Positions 34,748-45,400 of a DNA stretch of 64,000 nucleotides are shown here, piece after piece. The notes under the pieces were generated by a model. The model was not told the origin of the DNA, ran no database searches, and saw nothing but the letters and a program-made list of their open reading frames with translations. The stretch is from Bacteroidales bacterium (GTDB taxonomy: Bacteria; Bacteroidota; Bacteroidia; Bacteroidales; UBA932). Position numbers and translations under genes: made by a program. The stretch is taken from the NCBI GenBank assembly GCA_017934185.1, contig JAGBJY010000029.1:82076-146075 (forward strand), read 5' to 3'. Numbering within the stretch: position 1 is the first letter of the stretch; every line of letters starts with the position of its first letter.

Positions 34748-35770
34748 ATGCTTTATTTCCGTTGTGATTACCAGGAGGGAGCCCATCCCCTTATTCTCCA
34801 GCGCCTTGTCCAGACCAACCTGGAACAGCTGGACGGCTATGGAGAAGACCGATATACCCGCAGTGCCAAAGAGAAAATCCTGAAGGCCTGCGGCTGCCCT
34901 TCGGGAGAAGTGTTCCTGCTGGTGGGCGGCACGCAGACCAATGCCACGGTGATAGGTACCCTGCTGCGGGATTATGAAGGGGCCGTTGCCGTGGACAGCG
35001 GCCATATCGGCGTACACGAAGCCGGCGCCATCGAGTACACCCACCACAAGGTACTCACCCTTTCCGGAGCCCGGGGAAAGATGGAAGCATCGGCCTTGGA
35101 GGCCTATCTGGAGGCTTTTTACGCCGACCCTAACAAAGACCACATGGTGTGGCCGGGGCTGGTGTACATTTCCCTGCCCACCGAATACGGGACCTTGTAT
35201 TCGCGCGCCGAGCTTGAGGCCCTGAAGGCGGTGTGCGGCCGTTTTAAGCTGCCGCTCTATGTGGACGGGGCTCGCCTTGGCTATGCCCTGGCCTCCCCTG
35301 CCTGCGATTTTTCCCTGGCCGATTTGAAGGAGCTCTGCGATGTGTTTTACATAGGCGGCACCAAGGTGGGCTCCCTCTGCGGCGAGGCGGTGGTGTTTCC
35401 TGCCGGTGCCCCCGCCCACTTCTTCACCTCGGTGAAGCAGCACGGGGCGCTCCTGGCCAAAGGACGGCTGCTGGGCCTGCAGTTTGACACCCTGTTCACG
35501 GACGGTCTTTATCTGGAGCTGGGCCGTAACGCCATGGCGCGCGCACAGGAAATGATAGCTGTCTTAAAAGAAAAAGGGATTCCGTTTTTCCTGGAATCCC
35601 CTACCAATCAGCAGTTTGTGATACTGGAAAACCGCTACATGGAGCAGCTCTCCGCGCAGGTAGCCTTTGACATCTGGCAGCCCTATGACGCCACCCACAC
35701 GGTGGTTCGCTTTGCCACCAGCTGGGCCACCACACCGGCCCAGATTGCGCAGCTGAAGCAGTTTCTGTAG
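34748..35770 (+). CDS. ltaE: Low-specificity L-threonine aldolase (PLP-dependent)
   Basis: A 340-residue fold-type I PLP enzyme that splits L-threonine or L-allo-threonine to glycine and acetaldehyde. The lysine for PLP is K206 (YIGGTKVGSL), the ring-stacking histidine is near H86 (VDSGHIGVHE), and the PLP-binding aspartate is in YVDGARLG. Length is normal. A TAGCTTTA sequence at 34718-34725 is a weak -7 candidate. Its TAG stop overlaps the last bases of the convergent tRNA-Arg gene. Related beta-eliminating lyases are possible but less likely. Confidence 0.9.
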   Translation: MLYFRCDYQEGAHPLILQRLVQTNLEQLDGYGEDRYTRSAKEKILKACGCPSGEVFLLVGGTQTNATVIGTLLRDYEGAVAVDSGHIGVHEAGAIEYTHHKVLTLSGARGKMEASALEAYLEAFYADPNKDHMVWPGLVYISLPTEYGTLYSRAELEALKAVCGRFKLPLYVDGARLGYALASPACDFSLADLKELCDVFYIGGTKVGSLCGEAVVFPAGAPAHFFTSVKQHGALLAKGRLLGLQFDTLFTDGLYLELGRNAMARAQEMIAVLKEKGIPFFLESPTNQQFVILENRYMEQLSAQVAFDIWQPYDATHTVVRFATSWATTPAQIAQLKQFL

Positions 35771-35839
35771 CCCGGAGGGGAATCGAACCTCTATTTAAAG
35801 TTTAGGAAACTTCCGTTCTATCCGTTGAACTACCGGGCC
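35768..35839 (-). tRNA. tRNA-Arg (anticodon CCT)
   Basis: A full cloverleaf reads on the minus strand: acceptor GGCCCGG with CCGGGCT (one G-U end pair), D-stem GTTC/GAAC, anticodon stem GAAGT/ACTTT around loop TTCCTAA (anticodon CCT), and T-arm with TTCGATT. The T-stem has one A-C mismatch. It decodes AGG. CCA is not encoded. The 3' end overlaps the ltaE stop codon. Confidence 0.93.
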
Positions 35840-35853
35840 AAAAAAAGAGCGTC

Positions 35854-36036
35854 TTATTCAGCGCTCTTTTCAATGATCTGACGACCGCGATAGTAGCCGC
35901 ATTCAGGACATACACGGTGATACATCACAGTAGCGCCGCAGTTAGGGCATACGCTCAGTGTGGGAACGGGAGCGAAGTCGTGGGTACGACGCTTGTCTCT
36001 TCTCTGCTTGGAGAGTTTATGTTTGGGATGTGCCAT
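35854..36036 (-). CDS. rpmF: 50S ribosomal protein bL32
   Basis: A 60-residue basic protein (MAHPKHKLSKQRRDKRRTHD...) with both zinc-ribbon pairs intact, CPNC and CPEC. It is the zinc-binding form of bL32. It follows the yceD-like gene after 22 nt, the conserved bacterial order, and is followed by tRNA-Arg on the same strand. Confidence 0.97.
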   Translation of the reverse strand: MAHPKHKLSKQRRDKRRTHDFAPVPTLSVCPNCGATVMYHRVCPECGYYRGRQIIEKSAE

Positions 36037-36058
36037 TGTTTATAATTTTTAATTGTTA

Positions 36059-36535
36059 CTATTCTTCAAAAAGTCCTTTCAGAGCGGCGAACGGGCTGCT
36101 CGAAGCAGCCTCCTCGTCCTCTCGCTCCTCATGACTCAGAAACCGGACGGTGTTGGGATTGCAGGCGCCATCGGGATGGACCCGCTGCAAGGGAAGTGCA
36201 AGACACGCATAGTCGTACACTGCCTGAGACAGGTCAAGATCTCCATCCTCGGAAATCAGCTCTTCCTCCTGTGCATCCAGACATTGCGTCACGCTCACGG
36301 GGAGGGTCAGGGGCTCCAGACAACGGTCACAAGCTACTGTCAGGCTGCCCGACAGCCGGAGATCCGCCTCCACCTTGTGCGAACCGGACTTTTGCACCGT
36401 CACCTCCACGCCAACATGGGCGTCCAGGATTTCATTATTGCCAAAACTGTGAAAGAACTCTGTATCGGCCGTGAAAAAAAAGCGGTTTTTTCCAGCAGCC
36501 AACCCGCTTAAAGATATTACAAAACCTTTGTCCAT
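36059..36535 (-). CDS. yceD: YceD family protein (DUF177)
   Basis: A 158-residue acidic protein with the DUF177 signature CDRCLEPLTLPV and a C-terminal region rich in Glu ending SPFAALKGLFEE, typical of YceD, which is linked to 23S rRNA accumulation in several bacteria. The ATG at 36535 (MDKGFVISLSGL) is chosen; upstream in-frame codons run into the promoter. It is co-transcribed with rpmF. Confidence 0.88.
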   Translation of the reverse strand: MDKGFVISLSGLAAGKNRFFFTADTEFFHSFGNNEILDAHVGVEVTVQKSGSHKVEADLRLSGSLTVACDRCLEPLTLPVSVTQCLDAQEEELISEDGDLDLSQAVYDYACLALPLQRVHPDGACNPNTVRFLSHEEREDEEAASSSPFAALKGLFEE

Positions 36536-36559
36536 AATTCTAAAAACGGATAAGGGCTG

Positions 36560-36567
36560 CAAAGGTA
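36560..36567 (-). promoter_or_regulatory. -7 element of the yceD-rpmF unit
   Basis: TACCTTTG on the minus strand fits TAnnTTTG; a TTTG lies at 36591-36594, 23 bp away. The leader to 36535 is about 21 nt. Confidence 0.5.
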
Positions 36568-36725
36568 CGAAAAAAAATCTTACCATCCGCCAAATTCCCC
36601 CATTTTTTACCTGTTTTCGCCTAAAATGGACAAAAACAAAGATAATAAAACAAATTCAAAACCAAATATAGACAAAATTTAAACAAATTAGTAAAACGTT
36701 CAAACTAAAAACAGCGGCTATCCCG

Positions 36726-36733
36726 TATATTTG
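36726..36733 (+). promoter_or_regulatory. -7 element of the heparin/heparan sulfate locus
   Basis: TATATTTG fits TAnnTTTG, 18 nt before the ATG at 36752. The upstream 100 bp are very AT-rich, and no good -33 element is seen, as expected of a promoter that needs an activator. Confidence 0.5.
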
Positions 36734-36751
36734 CAAAAAACACTAACCACC

Positions 36752-39031
36752 ATGTCTTCAGCATTTGCCATCGTCACCGGCCTTCTGCTGGCCTTTCAAC
36801 TGAATGCCCCCCAAGCAGTTAGGATTCCAGATCCGCCTAAGGAGCATCCCAGGCTCTATTTGTCCGGGGAAGATGTCAAGGAGCTCAAAAGCCGTGTAGA
36901 GAGCAAAAAAGGGCAGCAGATTATCCGCGCCCTGGAAAAAGCCGGCCGCGACAGGACCCCGGAAGAGGAACAGGCCGAAACCGACCACGGATTCCGCTAC
37001 TATTTCAAAATGCGGGGTGTTACATCCCGCGCACAGCTGCACGCACTGCGCTATCTGGTATATCATGATAAAGAAGAAGCCCGCACGGCCATAAGCGAAA
37101 TGCTGGACACCCTGAAAAAGACCAACTACGGGACCACCTTTGATTTATCGCGCGCGAGCGGAGCCATGCTGATGGTAGGAGCCATCGTCTACGACTGGTG
37201 CTATGATCAAATGACCGCCCAGGAAAAACAGGCCTATGTGCAGGAGTTCATCCGCATTGCGGGCACCATGGAATGCCGATACCCGCCCAAAAGAAACGAA
37301 GCCCTGGCCGGGCACGGCTCGGAATGGATGATCCTCAGGGACATGCTCTCGGCCGGAATTGCCATTTATGACGAGTACCCGGACATGTTCAACTATGTGC
37401 GCGAAACCCTTGAGGAAGATTACATTCCCATCAGAAATTACATCTACGCAGGAGGAAACCAGCATCAGGGAACCTCTTATGCAACTGTCCGCTTAAGTAA
37501 CGACCTTATCTCCATGTGGATTCTGGACCGAATGGGGGCGAGGAACCTTTATACTGACGGGATGAGAGACGTTTTGTATGACTTCATCTATCGGCGCAGG
37601 CCCGACGGGAAGGTAATTCCCGCAGGGGATGTGAACCATGTCCGGAAATCCTTTGATTCGTACGCGCTGCCGGCTTTTCTGGCCGCGGCTTATTGGAAAG
37701 ACGAGTATCTTGCCTACGAATGGCAACGGAAACCTTCCGTTGAGCCGCACTGCCTGATTTTCAGACTTTTGTGGGAAGATTTTGACCTGGTGGGGAAAGC
37801 TCCGGACTCCCTTCCCCTTACACGCTTCAGCGGAACACCTTTCGGCTGGATGATTGCCCGAACCGGCTGGAACGATGATGCCGTAATTGCCGAAATGAAA
37901 ATCAACGAGCAATTCGCGGGGAATCACCAGCATTTGGACGGAGGCTCTTTCCAACTCTACTACAAAGGGCCGCTGGCCATTGACAGCGGCATCTACCAGA
38001 GCGTTCAGGGCGGCTACAACAGCCCCAACAATAAAAACTACACCAAAAGGACCATTGCGCACAATTCGCTGCTCATCTACGACCCCGACGAGGTTTTTGA
38101 ATGCTTCAATTACGGAGGTGCGGATAAAACGCAGACGGCCGCCAACGACGGAGGCCAGCGCATGCCCGGCATCGGCTGGGACACCTGCCGTTCCCTTGAG
38201 CAACTGCTGAGCGAAGAATACACCGTAGGAAAAACGCTGGCCCACGGCTTTGGTCCCGACAGGGAAAAACCCGTCTACAGCTACCTGAAAGGCGATATTA
38301 CCCAAGCCTATTCCAAAAAGGCCCAAGAAGTACAACGGTCTTTTGTCTTTCTTAACCTGGGGAAAACTGACATCCCGGGCGCCATGATTATCTTTGACCG
38401 GGTCACTTCTTCTGAGCCTTCCTTCAGGAAGAGCTGGCTGCTCCACAGCATTGAAGAGCCGGAAATCAAGGGCGGATGTTTTACCGTCAGACGCACCAAA
38501 AACGGCGATACCGGCATGCTGTACGGCCGAAATTTGCTGCCTCAGAACGCTGAAATAATCAAAATCGGCGGTCCGGGAAAAGAATTCTGGGTGGACGGAC
38601 AGAATTACCCGGCCGATCCTCAGCCCAACCGCCCTGACGAAGCCGGCGAACGCGGTGCCTGGCGCATAGAGATATCGCCCTCGGCCCAAGAAACCCACAC
38701 CCCGTTCCTGAATGTCCTCCAGTTGGCCGATGGCAACTGCCAAAGCTTCCTGAACGTGCAGGAACTCGCAACAGAAAAAATCTGCGGTGCCCTGGTGGGC
38801 GGCTATGCCGTCCTGTTCAGCAAATCCGGACAGCCGCTGAAGAGCGATATTACCCTGTCAATTCCCCGCTGTGAAGCCTCACACGCACAAGTTCTGTTTA
38901 CAGACCTCGCTCCCGGACAGTGGCAGATTAGCCGCTGCGGAAAGAAAGTCGCCAAAGGGACTGTACGTGAAGACGGAACATGGTGGCTCAAACTCAAACC
39001 CGGTGAATACACTGTTAAAATGATACAATAA
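36752..39031 (+). CDS. Heparinase II-like lyase (PL21 type)
   Basis: A 759-residue secreted enzyme (signal peptide in the first 22 residues). Pedobacter heparinase II uses H202, E205, Y257 and H406. Here H188 and E191 (GHGSEW), Y243 (HQGTSYATV) and H392 (NHQHLDGG) have the same spacing (3, 55 and 204 residues), so the catalytic set is intact. Length is close to the 772 residues of the Pedobacter enzyme. It would cleave heparin and heparan sulfate by beta-elimination. The ATG at 36752 gives the signal peptide; a TTG upstream lies in the promoter. The GH88 start overlaps its stop (TAATG). Confidence 0.88.
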   Translation: MSSAFAIVTGLLLAFQLNAPQAVRIPDPPKEHPRLYLSGEDVKELKSRVESKKGQQIIRALEKAGRDRTPEEEQAETDHGFRYYFKMRGVTSRAQLHALRYLVYHDKEEARTAISEMLDTLKKTNYGTTFDLSRASGAMLMVGAIVYDWCYDQMTAQEKQAYVQEFIRIAGTMECRYPPKRNEALAGHGSEWMILRDMLSAGIAIYDEYPDMFNYVRETLEEDYIPIRNYIYAGGNQHQGTSYATVRLSNDLISMWILDRMGARNLYTDGMRDVLYDFIYRRRPDGKVIPAGDVNHVRKSFDSYALPAFLAAAYWKDEYLAYEWQRKPSVEPHCLIFRLLWEDFDLVGKAPDSLPLTRFSGTPFGWMIARTGWNDDAVIAEMKINEQFAGNHQHLDGGSFQLYYKGPLAIDSGIYQSVQGGYNSPNNKNYTKRTIAHNSLLIYDPDEVFECFNYGGADKTQTAANDGGQRMPGIGWDTCRSLEQLLSEEYTVGKTLAHGFGPDREKPVYSYLKGDITQAYSKKAQEVQRSFVFLNLGKTDIPGAMIIFDRVTSSEPSFRKSWLLHSIEEPEIKGGCFTVRRTKNGDTGMLYGRNLLPQNAEIIKIGGPGKEFWVDGQNYPADPQPNRPDEAGERGAWRIEISPSAQETHTPFLNVLQLADGNCQSFLNVQELATEKICGALVGGYAVLFSKSGQPLKSDITLSIPRCEASHAQVLFTDLAPGQWQISRCGKKVAKGTVREDGTWWLKLKPGEYTVKMIQ

Positions 39032-40233
39032 TGCTTCGAAAATTCCTCCTCCAAGCTTCCGGACTTGTCTGGCTTCTGTCTGCTGCCTGCTGTTCAAGAC
39101 CGGAAATGGCCAAAACCCTAGCCTGTGACCTGGAAACTTCCGGGGCACAGCTAAAAGCAATGGCAGCAGCCTATTACGACAACTCCACCACCTTCCCCCG
39201 TTCATGGGCAGAAGGAGAATACCTTGACAAGCCCTACTCCGACTGGACCTGCGGGTTTTTCCCGGGCAGCCTGTGGCTGTTCTATGAAATGAGCGGAAAG
39301 GAGGAATACGCTTCCCTGGCCCGTCATTACACAGAGAAAGTCAAGGAGGCGCCATTCTACACCCATACCCACGACTTGGGTTTCATGGTCATGAACAGCT
39401 ACGGAAAACAGTACGCCTCCGACAAGGACAGCACCGCAAAAGCCGCGGTCATCCAGGCATCCAAGTCCCTGGCCGCCCGTTTTGACCCGCAGATTGGTGC
39501 CATCCGGTCCTGGGATTTCGGCGCCTGGAACTATCCTGTCATCATAGACAATATGATGAACCTGGAGATGCTCTTCGTGGCCAGCGAACTTACCGGCGAT
39601 CCCCATTTCAGGGAAATTGCCATCAAACATGCCGACACAACCTTGGAGAATCACTTCAGGGATGATGCAAGTTCCTGGCACGTTGTCAGTTATAACGATG
39701 ATGGCTCGGTGGAAAGCAAAGGTACTTTTCAGGGCTACGGCCCGAATTCCCGCTGGGCCCGCGGACAGGCCTGGGGGCTATATGGCTATACGCTCTGCCA
39801 CCGCTTCACCGCGGAGGAGCGCTACCTGGCCCAGGCGCAGCGCATTGCCGAAATGATTATGCAGGACGTGAAAACCGAAGATGCCATCCCCTACTGGGAC
39901 TACGATGCCCCGGGTATCCCTGCTGAATCCCGCGACGCATCGGCCGCGGCCATTACGGCATCGGCCCTGCTGGAGCTGCAAGGCATGGTGGGCGCGGAAG
40001 ATTCCCGGCGTTACCAAGACTATGCAAAAAAGATTCTCTCTTCCCTTTCCGGTCCCGTATACCTGGCGAAGCCGTCCGAAAACGGCTGCTTCATCCTCAA
40101 GCATTCCACGGGAGCCGCCCCTTTTGCCAGCGAGATTGACGTTCCGCTCAATTACGCAGACTATTATTTCCTTGAGGCAATCCAGCGCTATGCTGCCTTG
40201 CAGAAGATTGACACAAAAACTTTAATCAATTGA
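39031..40233 (+). CDS. GH88 unsaturated glucuronyl hydrolase
   Basis: A 400-residue (alpha/alpha)6-barrel enzyme that removes the unsaturated uronic acid which lyases leave at the non-reducing end. The two catalytic aspartates are visible: D115 (THTHDLGFM) and D173 (IIDNMMNLEM), spaced as in Bacillus UGL. The N-terminus looks like a signal or lipoprotein signal (LLSAACCS). Placed between the heparinase II-like lyase and the SusCD genes, it fits periplasmic processing of heparan disaccharides and oligosaccharides. Confidence 0.93.
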   Translation: MLRKFLLQASGLVWLLSAACCSRPEMAKTLACDLETSGAQLKAMAAAYYDNSTTFPRSWAEGEYLDKPYSDWTCGFFPGSLWLFYEMSGKEEYASLARHYTEKVKEAPFYTHTHDLGFMVMNSYGKQYASDKDSTAKAAVIQASKSLAARFDPQIGAIRSWDFGAWNYPVIIDNMMNLEMLFVASELTGDPHFREIAIKHADTTLENHFRDDASSWHVVSYNDDGSVESKGTFQGYGPNSRWARGQAWGLYGYTLCHRFTAEERYLAQAQRIAEMIMQDVKTEDAIPYWDYDAPGIPAESRDASAAAITASALLELQGMVGAEDSRRYQDYAKKILSSLSGPVYLAKPSENGCFILKHSTGAAPFASEIDVPLNYADYYFLEAIQRYAALQKIDTKTLIN

Positions 40234-40235
40234 TT

Positions 40236-42407
40236 ATGAGACGATCCATTCTGGCAGGTATGCTGTTGGGGCTGCTGGGCATGTTCGCCTCTTGCCAAAA
40301 GAGCGCCACCACAGATACCACCTTCGCCCTCTACTACAACGGAGTGAGCGAAATTTGCCCGGGAACCGTGCTCAACGTGTCCCCCACATGGCACGGTGAG
40401 ACTCCTTCCCAATTTGCCATCACCGGCATCAAACACAATGGCCGGACCATCCAAAGCGACTGCTTCACCCTGAATGAAGCAAACGGACAGTTTGGCATCC
40501 GCAATTCGGAGACCCTCCCCACCGGCAAGTACGTGATCAGTGTCTCGTGCTACAGTGAGGGCGTCCGCCACGATTTCAAGGATGCCATTGAAATTAACCT
40601 GATGAAGCCCATCCCGGCAGGAATTGTAGTGACCCCGGCAACGCTCACCCTTGACAGGGAAGCCATTCTGGACAATGCACAGTCCCTGCCTACCGCTCAG
40701 ATTACTACCGACGGGAGCAACCACGTGAGCATCAAGCAGTACCTGATTGCCAACATCTGGTTCAATGGCGTACTCTCCACCGAGGCCAAGGACTGGTTCG
40801 AACTGTCCCCTTCCGGCGTTGTCTCCGTAGTCCCCGGCAGTGACGTAAATCCCGGTGTTTACGTTTTCGATTTCCGGCTCACCACTTATGCCACTGGCCT
40901 GGAGGCCGAGGAAGGTTTGTTTGAAAAGGCCCTTGCCCTGCATGTCACATCGGCTCCGCTGGAACTGGTTTATCCCAACCCCAACGGGAAGGTGGAAGCC
41001 GGCTACGGCGCTGCCTCGGCCCGCCCCAGCATCAAAGGGTCGCAGGAAGAACTCCGCTTCAGTCTGAAAGAAGTGAAGCCGGACAATTCCATCGGCATCA
41101 CCGTAGACGATGCCACCGGGGTTATCCTCTTCCCCGAGACGGACAAAAGTACGGTGGGAGACCAGTACAGCGTCAGCGTCACTGTTACCAACAAATATGG
41201 CAGCCGGGATTTTGACGACGTGTTCAACTATACCGTCATTGAATTCCTGTATCCTGTCACCAAGTTGAGCTATGCCGATTTGACCGGCAAGATTTCTGGC
41301 GTTTCCATCAGCCACCCCGTCACGGCAGTGGATGGTGACGACGTTGAATTCTTCCTGGTAGACCTGGACGAAAAGCTTTCCGCCCTGACCATCAACCGCG
41401 GCACCGGAGAGATCACCTGCCCCAAGGGCGTGGAAATAGCGCCGGGGACCTATACGGTGCATGTGCTGGCCCGCAATATCAAGAGCGAGGTTTCCGCCTC
41501 CTTCCAGCTCACCATTGTCCCGAACCCCTACAAGTTCACCTATGTAAGATGGGGGAACAACATGGGGCTCACACCGCTGGAGCAATACGGCAACCAGTGG
41601 CGCATTTCAAAGGAAGACGGCACCCTGACGGTCCCCGTTGTGGAAAGCGATATCCCTTCGGGCGTTCCGGTCAGCTACAAGATGACCATCAAAACGCAGA
41701 ATTCCAACCAGCGGATGGGTACCACCATCGATGCCGATACCGGCACCGTCACCATTGAGTATCAAGGCGGGAACAACGATAAATCGGCCCGCGCCCACGC
41801 CGCCATCATTACCGTTACGGTGGGCGGAGACTCAGAAGCCGCCGTTACCAAGAACATTCCCTTCTTCGTTTCCCACCAGGGATACAACGTAGGATACCGC
41901 ATCGAATTCACCCCCTTCGTGTTCCGGGTCAATCCCAAGACGGGAGGCAGTTCCGTTGCGCCGGTGGTAAGCCGCGAAGACGGCCAGCCCGTGAGCGGAT
42001 TCACCCTGTCCTACCGCCGCAACATCTACTTCTACAATATCAGCGGACCCGAACAGCACTTGGACGGAAGACCGGGCGACGGAAAGACCACCTTCCTCTA
42101 CGGCGTCTGGGACAAGTATTTCTCGGCCCGTAATGCCCTGGTTAACACAGGCTCCTGCTCGCCGGTATCTTATCAGGGAGACAAGAACGGCGAACGCGGC
42201 TGGCTGGGACTTACCGCCTGCTACATGGACCCTGAAACCCTGACCATGGTGGTGAACCCCGACAAGTTCTCGGACGATTACGGCTATGCCAACGGCATTA
42301 TCAGCGGCACCATGCAGTACAACATCAACAATATTGACCCGGTGAACGTAGGCGGAACGGAATGCTTCCCCCTGCTCATCTGGCTGGACCCCGACTTTAA
42401 CAATTAA
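40236..42407 (+). CDS. Surface glycan-binding lipoprotein (DUF4958-like)
   Basis: A 723-residue lipoprotein (GMFASC) starting at the ATG at 40236. The N-terminal part holds several Ig-like beta domains (cadherin/Ig type, e.g. GVVSVVPGSDVNPGVYVFDF). From about residue 431 a 290-residue module starts FTYVRWGNNMGLTPLEQYG, includes TPFVFRVNPKTGG and ends LIWLDPDFNN; the same module forms the C-terminus of the protein at 49416. Position before susC and lack of enzyme motifs suggest a heparan-binding surface protein of the SusE/F kind. DUF number is from memory. Confidence 0.8.
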   Translation: MRRSILAGMLLGLLGMFASCQKSATTDTTFALYYNGVSEICPGTVLNVSPTWHGETPSQFAITGIKHNGRTIQSDCFTLNEANGQFGIRNSETLPTGKYVISVSCYSEGVRHDFKDAIEINLMKPIPAGIVVTPATLTLDREAILDNAQSLPTAQITTDGSNHVSIKQYLIANIWFNGVLSTEAKDWFELSPSGVVSVVPGSDVNPGVYVFDFRLTTYATGLEAEEGLFEKALALHVTSAPLELVYPNPNGKVEAGYGAASARPSIKGSQEELRFSLKEVKPDNSIGITVDDATGVILFPETDKSTVGDQYSVSVTVTNKYGSRDFDDVFNYTVIEFLYPVTKLSYADLTGKISGVSISHPVTAVDGDDVEFFLVDLDEKLSALTINRGTGEITCPKGVEIAPGTYTVHVLARNIKSEVSASFQLTIVPNPYKFTYVRWGNNMGLTPLEQYGNQWRISKEDGTLTVPVVESDIPSGVPVSYKMTIKTQNSNQRMGTTIDADTGTVTIEYQGGNNDKSARAHAAIITVTVGGDSEAAVTKNIPFFVSHQGYNVGYRIEFTPFVFRVNPKTGGSSVAPVVSREDGQPVSGFTLSYRRNIYFYNISGPEQHLDGRPGDGKTTFLYGVWDKYFSARNALVNTGSCSPVSYQGDKNGERGWLGLTACYMDPETLTMVVNPDKFSDDYGYANGIISGTMQYNINNIDPVNVGGTECFPLLIWLDPDFNN

Positions 42408-42412
42408 GCGCG

Positions 42413-45400
42413 ATGGCAACCTTATTGAAAAGACTCCTTCTGAGCGCCCTGGCCGCCGTGGCATTTCTGCCGCTGACGGCCCAGAGCCTTAACGTCTCCG
42501 GTACCGTCACGGACGAAACCGGAGAGCCCCTGCCGGGTGTAGGCGTATTTGTGGAAGGCACCACCAACGGAACCGTTACCAATTCCGACGGTCACTACCG
42601 CCTCCGCGCCAAAAACACCGACGTCCTCTCTTTCAGCTATATCAGTTACGAAACGCTCCGGGAACCCGTTCAGGGCAGGACAAGCATCCATGTTTCCCTG
42701 CAGCCGGACCGCAACCTCCTGGAAGAATCCGTTGTCATCGGCTATGGTACCATGCGCCGGAGCGACCTCACCGGTTCCGTCTCGTCCGTGAGCGCAAAAG
42801 CGCTGGAAGACTATAAGACCGGCTCTGTCCTGGCAGCCCTCGGCGGCCAGGTGGCCGGTGTGAACATCATATCGGCCGATGGTACCCCCGGTGCAGGTTT
42901 TGACATCAAAATCCGAGGGGTCGGAACGGTCAACGGCGACTCCTCCCCCCTGTACATTGTAGACGGCTTCGAGGTGGACAATATTGACTATCTGGCCAAT
43001 CCGGACATCAAATCCGTCGAAATCCTGAAGGATGCCTCGGCATCGGCCATCTACGGCGCCCGCGCCGCCAACGGCGTGGTGCTGGTCACCACCAAGGAAG
43101 GACGGGACGGAAGGCCTGAAATTACCTACAACGGATCGGCCAGCTACCGGATTCTGGCCGACCGCCTGGAGGTCCTGAGCCCCTATGAATTCGTGAAACT
43201 CCAGCTGGAGCTGAATCCCTCACGCTATGGCACCCGCTATTTTCAGAGCGGGGAAGACGGCTGGGGCGTTCCCTGGCGCTTCCAAAGCATGGATGACTAC
43301 CTGGCTGTGGGCGGCATTGACTGGCAGCAGGAAGCGTTCCGTCCCACCTGGAGCCAGAACCACGACATAAGCCTGATGGGCGGCAACAGCACCACCCGCT
43401 ACACCGCCTCCTTCTCCCACTTTGACGAGGCCGGTATCTTCCGGAACAGCGGCTACGACAAGAATTCTGCCCGTATCAAATTCAATCAGAAAGTATTCAA
43501 TTGGCTGACGATGGACCTGGCCATCAACTATACCAATTCCTTGAAACGGGGAGTAGGTACGGGGGGCAGCACGCTCAGCAATATCCTCCAGTACCGCCCC
43601 ACCGGCGGCCTCACCACCTCGGACTATCAGCTCCGCTACAATGCCATAGACCCCATCCTGGAAGAACTGAGCATGGGCAACAGCAACTATTTCAATCCGC
43701 TGCTGAATGCCGAAAAAGTGGACCAGACCCAGCGGACAGACCAGTGGGTGGCCAACGGCTCGCTGAATTTCGCCCTCCTCAAAGGACTCACTTTCAAGAC
43801 CTCGGGCGCCTACAACACCCTTTTCCGCAGGGATGACACCTTCTACCGCGAAGGAAGCCAGCAGGCAAACCGTACCGCAGGCCCTTACGGAGGCTCCCGC
43901 AATACCCGGAACCTGCGCTGGAGCCTGTCCAACGTCCTCACCTACCAGAATGTCTTCAACAAGGCACACAACGTCAATGTGATGCTGGGCCATGAGACCT
44001 CTTACGAGATGAACGAGTGGGTGTATGGGGAAGCCTCAGACTTCCCGCTGGACGACCTGGGCGTAAACAACCTGGGAATGGGCGCCTTACCCAACGCCGT
44101 CAATTCCGGCAAGACAGACAAGCGCCGGCTCTCCTTCTTCATGCGCGGGTTCTACAACTACAAAGACCGCTACATGGTTACGGCAACCCTCCGGGCCGAT
44201 GCCTCCACCGTATTTGCCGACAACAACAAATGGGGCGTTTTCCCTTCTTTCGCCGCAGCATGGACCCTTTCCAACGAAGCGTTCCTCCAGGGCGTTGACT
44301 GGCTTTCCAACCTGAAACTGCGCGCCGGCTGGGGCACCGTGGGGAATGACCGCATCAGCAGCTACCTTTCCCTGAACCTCCTGTCGGCCAGCAAATACGG
44401 TCTGGGAGGCAAGCAGGTGACGGTGCTCACCCCCACGCAGCTTCCCAATCCCAAACTCAAATGGGAAGGGGCCACAACCACCAATGTCGGCCTGGATGCC
44501 GGGTTCTTCAAGGACCGCATCAACCTCACTGTAGACGCCTTCATCAAAGATTCCAAAGACCTCCTGCTGGCCCAGAGCCTCTCGCTGGTAAGCGGATTCA
44601 GCTCCCAGTGGCAGAATGTGGGCAAATTGAGGAACAAGGGTATCGAGCTGTCCCTGAACACCATCAACATCAGTTCCCGCCATTTCTCCTGGACAACGGA
44701 CTTTAACGTGTCGTTTATCCGCAACACCCTGGAGGCCCTGGCCGACGATGCCGACTACCTGCTCAGCCGCTCCGGCTTCAATTCCAATTTTGCCAGCTAT
44801 GACTATATCGCAAAAGTGGGAGAGCCCATCGGCAACATGTATGGATACGTCTTTGACGGCGTGTACCAGAGCAGCGACTTCAATATGGCCCCGGACGGTT
44901 CCCTTACGCTCAAACCCGGCGTTGTGGACATCAGCGAACATGCCGGCCAGAGCGTTGTTCCCGGATTCGTGAAGTACAAGGACCTGGACGGCGACGGTGT
45001 CATCACTACCGAAGACCGCACCATCATCGGCAACGGCCAGCCCGACTGGTACGGCGGATTCAGCAACAGTTTCCGCCTGTATGGGGTAGACCTCAGTTTC
45101 ATGTTCCAGTTCAGCGTGGGCGGCGACCTTTACAACGCCCAGCGCATGTGGAGCACCCAGTCGCGCCTGGAAAACCAGAATTTCCTGGCCGAAGTGGCCG
45201 ACCGCTGGACCGCTACCAATGCTTCCAACAAAGTACCCTCGGCCAATGGCTATGTGGCCTATGACGTGTACTCGCGTTTCATCGAAGACGGCTCTTACCT
45301 GCGCCTGAAGAATATCACGCTGGGCTACACCTTCCCTTCCCGGCTCACGCGCAAGTTCTTCGTAAGCAATCTGCGCCTGTATGCCACGGCGCAGAACCTC